Numbered from the stretch's first letter, positions 1 through 6,089 are shown. The stretch is DNA of 7,802 nucleotides from ANME-2 cluster archaeon (GCA_023544495.1 JAMJFV010000090.1:1-7802); one strand, 5' to 3'. Notes: a model not told the origin generated them from the letters alone. Numbers and translations are program-made.

Positions 1-2
1 AA

Positions 3-89
3 GGGGTTATACAGGATAAAAATATCAGAACTTTTATTGTACTACAACAGTCCGGTCACTATCCAGATGCGAACGTGAAAATAACCTGA
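3..89 (+). CDS. Possible C-terminal end of an unidentified protein (5' truncated)
   Basis: Frame 3 is open from the window edge to a TGA at 87-89, giving 28 residues that end in HYPDANVKIT. About two thirds of its codons begin with a purine, a mild sign of real coding. The competing frame 1 is also open, to a TGA at 76-78, but has a less coding-like pattern. The piece is too short to assign to a family and may be chance. If real, the gene runs left to right and converges on the radical SAM gene on the other strand. Confidence 0.25.
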   Translation, partial: GVIQDKNIRTFIVLQQSGHYPDANVKIT

Positions 90-110
90 ATAGCACATGT
101 TAAATTTTCA

Positions 111-131
111 TAATAATAATAATAACAATAA
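111..131. repeat. TAA trinucleotide repeat tract
   Basis: Five uninterrupted TAA units are followed by CAA and TAA. The tract lies about 100 bp past the stop of the minus-strand radical SAM gene. Read on that strand it is a T-rich run, so it could help end that transcript, but there is no strong oligo-T run. The rest of 1-228 is AT-rich and shows no convincing gene. Confidence 0.5.
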
Positions 132-228
132 TTTTTCGAATAGTATCCAACTATTAATATATTATTCCAGTTGAAATAGAGGGGTTAAATTCGACATTTT
201 TCACACAGGATCACTCGAACCTTTCAAC

Positions 229-1371
229 CTAATGCTTACGCATCAGATCCATTATTCCTGCCTTGCTTTTCATCGGAGCCACAGGTTGAAAGCCGCCCAT
301 CTCCAGACCAGGGCCGCCGAACATCTCATTGTTCAGCCTGTCAGTAATTTCCTTGAAAATCCTCTTATAGGCAGTACAGTGAGGGTCAACATCCACAATT
401 TCACCATCATACGGTGCTGTGGCATTGTAGGGGCATCCTCCCCGGCAAAAACGAATGTAACTGCAATCCCCGCATTTTTTGTCCACAAGGGCCTTGAACT
501 CCTGCATAAGGTTCCATGCATCAGACCGGGTAAGGTCTTCCATGCTCGGACGGTCATACACATTGCCCATAACATAGTTTTGCATACCCACATAACGGTA
601 GCAGGGATATATGCTCCCGTCTGGTCCCACAGCAAAAGTATCACCCATACAATCCACAAACGTGCATACATTGCCCCGGCCAGTGAACACGCACCTGCAC
701 AGGTCGTTAATGTTCATGACTTCAATGTCATCCAGATGTTCCAGATATGTATCCAGCAGGTACACCAGCAATTCCCCGTATTCTTCGGGTTCAAGTGCCA
801 GCTCTTCCGGGGCGTGACTGCGCAGTGATGGCAGTGCAGGATGTAATTTAAGGGTAAAGCCGTTCTCAAGGAAGAAATTGAAAATATCCTCTTTGTGCTT
901 TACGGAATTTGATGTGAAGGTACTGATGAAACTTGCTTTAAGACCGTTCTCTGTTGCGATCTCATAGCCGCGCATGGTCTTATCATAATAGCCTTTTCCG
1001 CGCTGGGAATCATTGAGTTCCCGGGGTCCGTCCAGGCTGGAACCGATGGGAATATGGTATTCAGCAAGGATACGGGCAAGTTCCGGCGTCATTTTCCAGA
1101 GATTGGTCTGCAATGCAAAGGCGATCTTCTGTTCACTTAACCCGTTTGCGATCAACGGCAGCGCCTGTCTGTAAAATTCTTCCCCTGCCAGGAGCGGCTC
1201 TCCGCCATGGAAGGTAAATGTTACCGGCTCATTCCGGAAATCCTTTAGCCATTGTACTATTTCGTTGAGAGTCTCGATACTCATCACCGGGGAGTCTTCT
1301 TCCGAACTCCAGCAATACGCACAATTAGCAGGACAACCCAGTGTCGGGATAATCATTACATGAAAAGCCAT
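229..1371 (-). CDS. Radical SAM/SPASM domain protein, putative peptide- or protein-modifying enzyme
   Basis: A 380-residue enzyme expected to cleave S-adenosylmethionine and radically modify a peptide or protein, as anaerobic sulfatase-maturase relatives do. The SAM cluster motif CxxxCxxC is at C13, C17 and C20, followed by GGEP (56-59), QTN (88-90) and SLDG (112-115). The C-terminal SPASM domain has the full cysteine ladder for auxiliary Fe-S clusters: C241, C257 (after GSIYP), C300, C303, C309, C313 and C332. Three further cysteines, C225, C227 and C236, precede it. The start is set at ATG 1371 because AGGTGAT (1383-1377) sits correctly before it; GTG 1380 and ATG 1377 fall inside that site. 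A ferredoxin gene lies 76 bp upstream on the same strand and may supply electrons. From memory it resembles methanogen peptide-modifying rSAM enzymes such as the Mhun_1560 type. The substrate is not visible. The fold is certain, the exact reaction unknown. Confidence 0.93.
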   Translation of the reverse strand: MAFHVMIIPTLGCPANCAYCWSSEEDSPVMSIETLNEIVQWLKDFRNEPVTFTFHGGEPLLAGEEFYRQALPLIANGLSEQKIAFALQTNLWKMTPELARILAEYHIPIGSSLDGPRELNDSQRGKGYYDKTMRGYEIATENGLKASFISTFTSNSVKHKEDIFNFFLENGFTLKLHPALPSLRSHAPEELALEPEEYGELLVYLLDTYLEHLDDIEVMNINDLCRCVFTGRGNVCTFVDCMGDTFAVGPDGSIYPCYRYVGMQNYVMGNVYDRPSMEDLTRSDAWNLMQEFKALVDKKCGDCSYIRFCRGGCPYNATAPYDGEIVDVDPHCTAYKRIFKEITDRLNNEMFGGPGLEMGGFQPVAPMKSKAGIMDLMRKH

Positions 1372-1376
1372 GAACA

Positions 1377-1383
1377 TCACCTA
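1377..1383 (-). promoter_or_regulatory. Ribosome binding site of the radical SAM gene
   Basis: Read on the minus strand, AGGTGAT matches the archaeal anti-Shine-Dalgarno sequence and ends four bases before ATG 1371. It contains two in-frame possible starts (GTG, ATG), which are therefore unlikely to be used. Confidence 0.65.
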
Positions 1384-1456
1384 TGTATGGCTTTCTTCAA
1401 AGTATTCATGGTTCTAATAGTTTTCCCGCACCATTTGGCAGGATGCCTCATGCATA

Positions 1457-1657
1457 TTATGCCAGTACGATAAAGGACAGTGCTTTGACCGGGCATTCCT
1501 TGATACAGATCCCGCAGCCATCACACAGGTCATTGTCTATTGCAGCCCTGCCTCCGGTTATGACTATGGCCCTGGGATCGGTCGGACAGCTTCTCTCACA
1601 GATACCGCATCCAGCGCAGAGGTCTTCGTTCCATATTAAGATCGTATCTTCAGCCAT
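1457..1657 (-). CDS. 2[4Fe-4S] ferredoxin
   Basis: A 66-residue cytosolic iron-sulfur protein with two complete CxxCxxCxxxCP motifs: C14, C17, C20, C24 and C45, C48, C51, C55. Each would bind one [4Fe-4S] cluster together, so it can carry low-potential electrons. ATG 1657 is chosen because GAGGG (1668-1664) lies at a suitable distance before it; the longer frame would begin at a TTG (1681) without a good ribosome site. The SCPTDP sequence after the first cluster recalls ferredoxins and subunits linked to methanogen redox enzymes, but this does not fix a partner. It sits just upstream of the radical SAM gene on the same strand, so it is probably co-expressed and a plausible reductant for the rSAM clusters. 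Less likely, it is itself a target of modification. It carries no export signal. Confidence 0.88.
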   Translation of the reverse strand: MAEDTILIWNEDLCAGCGICERSCPTDPRAIVITGGRAAIDNDLCDGCGICIKECPVKALSFIVLA

Positions 1658-1681
1658 TTGGTAACCCTCACGGATTTTCAA

Positions 1682-1943
1682 TTTTTAATATATTGCCTGC
1701 TATGATATGAAGGTTATCGATGGATGATTTGTATGCCCTGCTACTTCAAAATCAAGAAATTGGAATTTACGCTATAATAGCTGGCAAAAATTGGTCAGAA
1801 ATATTCATAATGGCCAAGATACCTCCTTTTTGTCCCCGCCCCACGTTTCAATATCTGACCCCTCGAACCACCCCATTTATTATTCCTGAACCACAAATAA
1901 ACCGCACCGCAATTTGACCACCAATTCCCCAGGAACCATCAGT
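1682..1943. other. Divergent intergenic region, C-rich and G-poor on the plus strand
   Basis: This region separates the minus-strand ferredoxin from plus-strand FxsA. In 1821-1940 I count about 48 C against 11 G on the plus strand. Five CCCC runs lie at 1834-1837, 1839-1842, 1859-1862, 1871-1874 and 1927-1930. The minus strand is therefore G-rich with clustered GGGG runs. A possible TATA element for FxsA (ATTTATTATT, about 1875-1884) lies within it. The frame at 1720-1917 has no ribosome site and no recognisable content, so I see no gene here. Confidence 0.6.
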
Positions 1944-2318
1944 ATGTTCACAACCCTCCTGTTCCTTTTCGTAACCGTACCCTTCATAGAGCTCTACATA
2001 CTCATCCAAATGGGAAACCGTTTGGGAATCCTGCCCACCCTGGGAATCGTCATCATCACAGGAATAGCTGGTGCCGCACTGGCAAAGCACCAGGGGCTGG
2101 GCGTACTGCGTCGCATCCAGAGGGAGATGTCCAACGGCCAGATGCCCGGAGATGCCCTGTTCGACGGCGTGCTGATCCTCATCGGAGCCATACTGCTGCT
2201 CACTCCCGGCATACTCACCGACCTTACCGGCTTTTCACTGCTTATACCTGGCACCCGGCTCATGTATAAGAAACATCTCAAGAACTGGGCCACAAAAAGA
2301 TACGCCCGGGACATATAG
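1944..2318 (+). CDS. fxsA: FxsA family cytoplasmic membrane protein
   Basis: A 124-residue membrane protein of the FxsA family. The founding E. coli member, when overproduced, relieves F-plasmid exclusion of phage T7; the ordinary role is not known. The sequence follows the family plan. A first membrane segment lies at about 3-21 with the PxxELY motif (13-18). A second lies at 29-47, followed by the conserved AxxQGLxVLRRIQ stretch (47-59). Third and fourth hydrophobic stretches lie at about 74-103 around TPGILTDLTG (87-96), with a basic tail. ATG 1944 is chosen because the protein then begins in the usual way directly before the first membrane segment, and AGGA lies nine bases upstream. A TTG at 1914 would add ten unlikely residues. 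It precedes aIF2-gamma by 112 bp and probably has its own promoter. The family is mainly described from bacteria. Confidence 0.9.
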   Translation: MFTTLLFLFVTVPFIELYILIQMGNRLGILPTLGIVIITGIAGAALAKHQGLGVLRRIQREMSNGQMPGDALFDGVLILIGAILLLTPGILTDLTGFSLLIPGTRLMYKKHLKNWATKRYARDI

Positions 2319-2363
2319 TCTATACCCGGCCCGGTCAGTATGTGTAACACCACATCAATGATA

Positions 2364-2374
2364 TTAAATATAAA
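2364..2374 (+). promoter_or_regulatory. Probable TATA box for the aIF2-gamma operon
   Basis: TTAAATATAAA lies in the AT-rich gap after FxsA. A start of transcription about 25 bases on, near 2393-2396, would leave a leader of some 35 bases before the TTG start of aIF2-gamma. The assignment is from sequence only. Confidence 0.5.
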
Positions 2375-2413
2375 GAATACAACAATAGAGCATTATTATT
2401 TCCCATTTTATTC

Positions 2414-2422
2414 ATGGAGGAC
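2414..2422 (+). promoter_or_regulatory. Ribosome binding site deciding the TTG start of aIF2-gamma
   Basis: GGAGG at 2416-2420, within ATGGAGGAC, is ten bases before TTG 2431. No in-frame ATG competes. The ATG at 2414 is out of frame and opens a six-codon reading frame that ends on a TGA overlapping the TTG start. The same nine bases stand before the TTG start of rps24e. Confidence 0.7.
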
Positions 2423-2430
2423 ACACATAG

Positions 2431-3654
2431 TTGAGCAAACCTACTGTAAATATCGGCATCGTAGGTCATGTAGACCACGGAAAGACTACGCTGGTCAGCG
2501 CCATATCAGGCGTGTGGACCGACAAGCACAGCGAGGAAATTAAACGGGGTATCTCTATCAGGCTTGGTTATGCCGATTCCACTTTTAGAAAATGTCCACA
2601 ATGCAGCGTTCCTGATGGTTACACAGTGGCCGATACCTGTGAACACTGCAACACACCCACGGGAGAGATCAGGACAGTTTCTTTTGTAGATTCCCCCGGT
2701 CACGAGACACTCATGGCCACAATGCTCTCAGGAGCAGCCATCATGAATGGAGCCGTGCTTGTGATTGCAGCCAATGAGAAATGTCCCCAGCCCCAGACCA
2801 AGGAACACCTGATGGCGCTGGACATCATAGGTATAAAGAACATCGTCATCGTCCAGAACAAAATAGACCTGGTAAGCAGGGAAAAAGTCCTTGAGAACCA
2901 CCATCAGATACTGGATTTTGTCAAAGGGACCGTTGCAGAAGGTGCCCCCATCATTCCTTTATCCGCCCAGCAGTCCATTAACATTGATCTATTGATCCAA
3001 TCCATAGAAGAGAACATCCCAACGCCTGTACAGAACGTGGATAAATCGGCCCGGATGCTCATAGCCCGTTCCTTTGACATCAACAAACCCGGCACCAAAC
3101 CCGGCAAGATTACAGGCGGTGTGATTGGCGGGACTTTAAGCCAGGGTTCCCTCAGTCCGGGTGATAGGATCGAGATCCGGCCCGGACGAAAGATCGAATC
3201 CGGCGGAGTGGTGAGCTGGGAGCCCATAGAAACTGAAGTTACCGTTATCATGGCAGGAGCTGAGAAACTGGAAATAGCCACTCCCGGAGGATTGATAGGA
3301 ATTGGGACCAAACTTGACCCTTCCATCACAAAGAGCGATAGTCTGGTAGGCCAGGTAGCAGGTGAACCAGGAGCTCTTCCACCCACAAGGAACGGTTTTG
3401 TCATGGAAGTAAGATTGCTCGAGAGGGTTGTGGGTTCAGCCGATGAACTGGTTATTGACCCCATCCATTCCAATGAACCGCTTATGCTCAACATAGGGAC
3501 CGCTACCACTGTGGGTTTGGTAACCAGTGCTCGTAAAAAGGACGTTGAAGTTAAACTGAAAAGACCTGTCTGTGCTGATGAAGGTGACGGCGTGGCAATC
3601 AGCCGAAGAGTCGGCGCCAGGTGGCGACTTATTGGTTCAGGCACTATAAAATAA
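2431..3654 (+). CDS. eif2g: Translation initiation factor aIF2 subunit gamma
   Basis: A 407-residue GTPase core of aIF2, which delivers initiator methionyl-tRNA to the small ribosomal subunit. The GTP-binding motifs are complete: GHVDHGKT (12-19), switch I around RGISIRLGYA (39-48), DSPGH (87-91), NKID (143-146) and SAQ (178-180). A zinc knuckle with C55, C58, C70 and C73 sits between the first and third motifs, as is usual for this family and not for EF-Tu. Domains II and III follow from about residue 205, rich in glycine and beta-strand patterns, ending with the typical VGARWRLIGSGTI. The length matches the family (about 410). Translation starts at TTG, supported by GGAGG upstream and by the usual N-terminal sequence. 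It leads a conserved archaeal cluster; the PIN gene follows after 14 bp. Confidence 0.97.
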   Translation: MSKPTVNIGIVGHVDHGKTTLVSAISGVWTDKHSEEIKRGISIRLGYADSTFRKCPQCSVPDGYTVADTCEHCNTPTGEIRTVSFVDSPGHETLMATMLSGAAIMNGAVLVIAANEKCPQPQTKEHLMALDIIGIKNIVIVQNKIDLVSREKVLENHHQILDFVKGTVAEGAPIIPLSAQQSINIDLLIQSIEENIPTPVQNVDKSARMLIARSFDINKPGTKPGKITGGVIGGTLSQGSLSPGDRIEIRPGRKIESGGVVSWEPIETEVTVIMAGAEKLEIATPGGLIGIGTKLDPSITKSDSLVGQVAGEPGALPPTRNGFVMEVRLLERVVGSADELVIDPIHSNEPLMLNIGTATTVGLVTSARKKDVEVKLKRPVCADEGDGVAISRRVGARWRLIGSGTIK

Positions 3655-3668
3655 TCAAAATCGTTACG

Positions 3669-4034
3669 ATGAAAGTGATTATCGATACCAATGCTTTCAT
3701 GATCCCTGTCCAGTTCGGAGTGGATATCTTCACGGAACTGAACCGATTGGGATATGATGAGTATATGGCGCCATCAGGCGTTGTAAGGGAACTGAAAGCC
3801 TTGAAACAACTGGCAAAGGGCAAGGATAAACTGGCAGCAAATGCTGGTTTTACCCTGACACAGCAGTGTACTCAGGTGATGACCGAGGGGCCTGTCGATG
3901 ATGCTATCATAGAATTGGCTATTAAAGAAGAAGCTGCAGTTCTGACAAATGATATAGAACTTAAGAAAAGATTATGTAGTAAAGACATCACAGTAGTGTA
4001 CTTGCGCGGAAAAGATCATCTTGAAAAGATGTGA
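3669..4034 (+). CDS. PIN domain endonuclease-like protein (COG1412/FCF1-like, VapC9 type)
   Basis: A 121-residue single PIN domain, a fold of magnesium-dependent RNases. The acidic residues expected at the active site are present: D6 in IIDTN, E41 in VVREL, D77/D78 and D95 in LTNDIELKKR. The IDTNAFMIPVQFGVDIF opening is typical of the archaeal PIN group usually found beside aIF2-gamma, which suggests a role in RNA or rRNA processing and not a toxin of a classic toxin-antitoxin pair. No antitoxin gene is next to it. ATG 3669 fits family starts but has no visible Shine-Dalgarno site. It follows the aIF2-gamma stop by 14 bp, so translation may be coupled. An alternative GTG at 3621 overlaps the upstream gene and would add 16 atypical residues. 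The actual substrate is unknown. Confidence 0.88.
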   Translation: MKVIIDTNAFMIPVQFGVDIFTELNRLGYDEYMAPSGVVRELKALKQLAKGKDKLAANAGFTLTQQCTQVMTEGPVDDAIIELAIKEEAAVLTNDIELKKRLCSKDITVVYLRGKDHLEKM

Positions 4035-4054
4035 AAAGTACAGCACATTTACCT

Positions 4055-4073
4055 AATTATTAATTTTATTAAT
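4055..4073 (+). promoter_or_regulatory. AT-rich element with inverted repeat before rpo7, possible internal promoter
   Basis: Two ATTAAT copies (4059-4064, 4068-4073) flank TTT. This is TATA-like and lies in the longest gap (62 bp) between the PIN gene and rpo7. A start of transcription about 25 bases on would fall close to the ribosome site GAGGAT (4085-4090), so the leader would be very short. This is weak evidence for an internal promoter. Confidence 0.3.
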
Positions 4074-4096
4074 TTACCAAAACAGAGGATTATTGA

Positions 4097-4663
4097 ATGT
4101 ATAAGAAAATGAAACTGGCTGACACTGTACGCATCGCTCCAGAACTGCTGGGAGATGATGTTAACAATTCAGTCAAGAATGCCCTGATAAACAAACTGGA
4201 AGGGCAGATAGATAAGAAAGTAGGTGCCATTGTAGCTATCATGGATGTAGAAGAAGTTGGCGAGGGTCACATCATTGCAGGAGATGGCGCGGTATATTAT
4301 GAAAGCGTGTTCGATGCACTGGTTTTTAAACCCGAACTGCAGGAGATCATCGAAGGAAGTGTTGTGGAAATTGTGGAATTCGGTGCTTTCATTGGTATAG
4401 GACCCATGGATGGACTTATCCATGTCAGCCAGATAACAGACGAGTACATTTCCTATGATTCCAAGAACGCCCGCCTGGTAACTAAGGAAAGTAACAGGTC
4501 TCTCTCAGAAGGGGACCGTGTCCGCGCCAGGATCGTTGCTGTAAGCATTAACGAACAGGAACCAAGGGATAGCAAAATTGGCCTGACCATGCGTCAACCC
4601 TCCCTTGGCAAGATAGAATGGATCGAAGAAGACATGAGAATAAAGGACACGGCTGAGGCCTGA
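4097..4663 (+). CDS. rpo7: DNA-directed RNA polymerase subunit Rpo7 (E')
   Basis: A 188-residue stalk subunit of archaeal RNA polymerase, the counterpart of eukaryotic Rpb7. With Rpo4 it forms the stalk that binds emerging RNA and assists initiation, elongation and termination. The N-terminal half (about 1-80) is the RNP-like domain, opening with MYKKMKLADTVRI and containing the tip-loop region VEEVGEGHIIAGDGAVYY. The C-terminal half holds an S1 RNA-binding domain with VVEIVEFGAFIGIGPMDGLIHVSQI (about 88-112), ending near GLTMRQP (about 163-169). The length is normal for the family. ATG is preceded by GAGGAT at 4085-4090. Spt4 follows 16 bp after the stop, so the two transcription genes are surely co-transcribed. 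The older name is rpoE1. Confidence 0.96.
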   Translation: MYKKMKLADTVRIAPELLGDDVNNSVKNALINKLEGQIDKKVGAIVAIMDVEEVGEGHIIAGDGAVYYESVFDALVFKPELQEIIEGSVVEIVEFGAFIGIGPMDGLIHVSQITDEYISYDSKNARLVTKESNRSLSEGDRVRARIVAVSINEQEPRDSKIGLTMRQPSLGKIEWIEEDMRIKDTAEA

Positions 4664-4679
4664 GGAGAGGTGTACAGGG

Positions 4680-4865
4680 ATGCCAGAAAAAGCATGCAAT
4701 GAATGTCACAGGATCACTTCAGGTACCGCCTGTGTAGTGTGCGGTTCCAATATCCTCAGTTCCGATTGGAGCGGTTACGTAGTAATTATCGATCCATCAC
4801 GTTCTAATATTGCAAAAAAGCTCAAGGTGGACCTTCGTGGCGAATATGCACTGAAGGTCCGGTAG
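4680..4865 (+). CDS. spt4: Transcription elongation factor Spt4 (RpoE'')
   Basis: A 61-residue zinc protein that partners Spt5/NusG to keep RNA polymerase processive. Zinc ligands are C6, C9, C18 and C21 (CxxC...CxxC), followed by the family pattern SSDWSGYVVIIDP (27-39) and the C-terminal NIAKKLKVDLRGEYALKVR that forms the Spt5 contact region. The length is typical. GAGGAGAGGTG just after the rpo7 stop (from 4661) serves as ribosome site. It was formerly called RNA polymerase subunit E'' (rpoE2). The Spt5 gene is not in this window. Confidence 0.96.
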   Translation: MPEKACNECHRITSGTACVVCGSNILSSDWSGYVVIIDPSRSNIAKKLKVDLRGEYALKVR

Positions 4866-4872
4866 TGTATTT

Positions 4873-5418
4873 ATGCTTGAGACCATCCTGGGAAAGACAT
4901 TCTGCCTACCCGAGTCCATGCGCCATGAGATGCGAAAGCAGTTCGGTGTACTTTACCCTGGAGATTGTGTAGAAACAACCCGGAAAATGCTTGCCGATAT
5001 CGGGAATACTGCCAAGCTAATTGTCGTTGGTGATATCTCAACATTCAATATGCTCCAGTGTGATACTATACCTGATATCTCGTTAGTTGATGAAAAAACA
5101 CACCGCGTCCCGGCAGAAAAAAAAATAATCAACGGTATCAGGCATCCGGATTTCAGGGAAGTTCATGTAAAAAATCCTGCCGGTTGTGTGACGCATGAAC
5201 TGGTATCTGCACTTATCCGGGCCCTGGATGCTGATGAACCGGTCCAGATCATGGTGGAAGGCGAAGAAGACCTTGCCGCATTACCGGCAATTGTGCTTGC
5301 GCCCCCGTCATCAGTGGTTATATACGGCCTGCCAGATGAAGGTGCCATAATGGTAAAGGTCACATCTGAAATAAAGACCCGAATATGCAGTATGCTGGAA
5401 CGGATGGCCAGCGAATGA
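4873..5418 (+). CDS. GTP-dependent dephospho-CoA kinase (DUF359)
   Basis: A 181-residue archaeal enzyme that phosphorylates dephospho-CoA with GTP in the last step of coenzyme A synthesis. The family was long known as DUF359 until the Thermococcus enzyme was characterised. Conserved segments are all visible: PGD (29-31), VVGD (51-54) with TFNML after it, VDEKTHR (72-78), VKNPAGCVTHEL (99-110), and VEGEEDLAALPAI (128-140) followed by APPSSVVIYGLPDEGAIMV. It is unrelated in sequence to bacterial CoaE and lacks a P-loop, as expected for the family. It starts at ATG seven bases after the spt4 stop without a strong ribosome site, so translation is probably coupled. Its place beside spt4 and rps24e is conserved in many euryarchaea, though the metabolic link is unclear. 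Confidence 0.92.
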   Translation: MLETILGKTFCLPESMRHEMRKQFGVLYPGDCVETTRKMLADIGNTAKLIVVGDISTFNMLQCDTIPDISLVDEKTHRVPAEKKIINGIRHPDFREVHVKNPAGCVTHELVSALIRALDADEPVQIMVEGEEDLAALPAIVLAPPSSVVIYGLPDEGAIMVKVTSEIKTRICSMLERMASE

Positions 5419-5444
5419 AAGATTAAATCAGTTTGATAGAAAAG

Positions 5445-5453
5445 TACATATTC
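5445..5453 (+). promoter_or_regulatory. Possible TATA box before rps24e
   Basis: TACATATTC, preceded by AAAAG, lies in the 90-bp gap after the dephospho-CoA kinase gene. A start near 5475 would leave a leader of about 34 bases. It may give the ribosomal genes a separate promoter inside the cluster. Confidence 0.35.
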
Positions 5454-5494
5454 AATAATAAGATTAATGAAGGCTATATTCTAACGATACAATA

Positions 5495-5503
5495 ATGGAG
5501 GAC
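5495..5503 (+). promoter_or_regulatory. Ribosome binding site deciding the TTG start of rps24e
   Basis: GGAGG at 5497-5501 lies in ATGGAGGAC, seven bases before TTG 5509. The same nine bases precede TTG of aIF2-gamma (2414-2422). The ATG at 5495 is out of frame with the ribosomal protein. Confidence 0.7.
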
Positions 5504-5508
5504 TTAAT

Positions 5509-5835
5509 TTGGACATTGAAATTATAAGAGAGAGGGACAATCCTCTGCTTGATAGAAATGAGATCACATTCAACATCTCAAATACTGGTGCTACCCCTTC
5601 AAGGGACGATGTAAAGAACAAACTGGTCGCAATGCTAAATTCCAGGTACAATCTGGTGGTATTAGGTAACCTGGCCACTGAATACGGTACCCAGAAGACA
5701 GTTGGATATGCCAAGATATATTCTGATGCAGCGCGCGCGGTAGAAGTGGAGAACGATTATATCATTGAGCGGAATAAATCCAAACCTGTGGAAGTAGTAG
5801 AAGAGGAATCTACCGAAGAACCGGTTACAGAATAA
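5509..5835 (+). CDS. rps24e: 30S ribosomal protein S24e
   Basis: A 108-residue archaeal and eukaryotic small-subunit ribosomal protein. The family pattern is clear: MDIEIIRERDNPLLDRNEI at the start, then TPSRDDVKNKLVAML (29-43), YNLVVLGNLATEYGTQKTVGYAKIYSD, and ERNK near the end. The last 16 or so residues, after KPVE, are a very acidic tail (EEESTEEP), an extension that varies between lineages. Translation begins at TTG behind GGAGG; no usable in-frame ATG lies nearby. The gene follows the dephospho-CoA kinase by 90 bp and is followed by rps27ae after 44 bp, a standard archaeal pairing. Confidence 0.96.
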   Translation: MDIEIIRERDNPLLDRNEITFNISNTGATPSRDDVKNKLVAMLNSRYNLVVLGNLATEYGTQKTVGYAKIYSDAARAVEVENDYIIERNKSKPVEVVEEESTEEPVTE

Positions 5836-5869
5836 GGTTTTAAGGAAGCAGGATAAACCGAAGAATAAT

Positions 5870-5875
5870 GGTGAT
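5870..5875 (+). promoter_or_regulatory. Ribosome binding site of rps27ae
   Basis: GGTGAT ends four bases before ATG 5880. The in-frame ATG 5868, GTG 5871 and ATG 5874 overlap this site and are unlikely starts. The arrangement closely resembles the site of the radical SAM gene. Confidence 0.55.
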
Positions 5876-5879
5876 GACA

Positions 5880-6029
5880 ATGGCTGTACATAAATACTAC
5901 GAGGTATCTGGTAATTCAATCAAGAAAATCAGGCAGACCTGCCCCCGTTGTGGTGAGGGTTTCTTCCTCGCGGAACACAGGGATAGGCTGACCTGCGGCA
6001 AGTGCAATTATACCGAGTTCAAGAAATAA
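5880..6029 (+). CDS. rps27ae: 30S ribosomal protein S27ae
   Basis: A 49-residue zinc ribbon protein of the small ribosomal subunit. The sequence opens with MAVHKYYEVSG and contains CPRCG (21-25) and CGKCNYTEF (39-47), so the zinc ligands are C21, C24, C39 and C42. FLAEHRDRLTC between them is the family signature. In eukaryotes the homologue is made as a ubiquitin fusion; in archaea, as here, it stands alone. The chosen start ATG 5880 is preceded by GGTGAT and gives the usual length, while ATG 5868 would add four residues. It is the last gene of the cluster. The kae1 gene often found next in other archaea is absent here, replaced by convergent orc1/cdc6. Confidence 0.95.
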   Translation: MAVHKYYEVSGNSIKKIRQTCPRCGEGFFLAEHRDRLTCGKCNYTEFKK

Positions 6030-6041
6030 TTGCGCTCCTCC

Positions 6042-6058
6042 TTTTTTGGTATCGTTTT
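6042..6058 (+). terminator. T-rich terminator of the ribosomal gene cluster
   Basis: Thirteen bases after the rps27ae stop a run of six T (6042-6047) is followed by GGTATCG and TTTT. Oligo-T tracts without a hairpin are the normal archaeal intrinsic terminator. It ends the cluster before the convergent orc1/cdc6 gene. Confidence 0.6.
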
Positions 6059-6077
6059 CCACCTGAAATGCAGGGGT

Positions 6078-6089
6078 TATGTATACATA
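6078..6089. repeat. Perfect 12-bp palindrome at the end of orc1/cdc6
   Basis: TATGTATACATA is its own reverse complement and directly abuts the orc1/cdc6 stop codon (6090-6092, minus strand). It may be a protein-binding site or chance in an AT-rich gap; no function is shown by the sequence. Confidence 0.55.

Noticed and set aside
232..828. 198-codon plus-strand frame
   Set aside because: It is antisense to the radical SAM gene, whose cysteine motifs and domains are unmistakable on the other strand.
1720..1917. 65-codon plus-strand frame in the divergent intergenic region
   Set aside because: No ribosome site and no recognisable content, and its second half is the C-rich tract that shows no codon structure.
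2904..3644. 246-codon open frame on the minus strand
   Set aside because: It lies fully antisense to aIF2-gamma, is rich in serine and proline in the way of shadow frames, and matches no family.
3669..4034. PIN protein as toxin of a VapBC toxin-antitoxin pair
   Set aside because: No small antitoxin gene adjoins it, and its position after aIF2-gamma is a conserved housekeeping arrangement.
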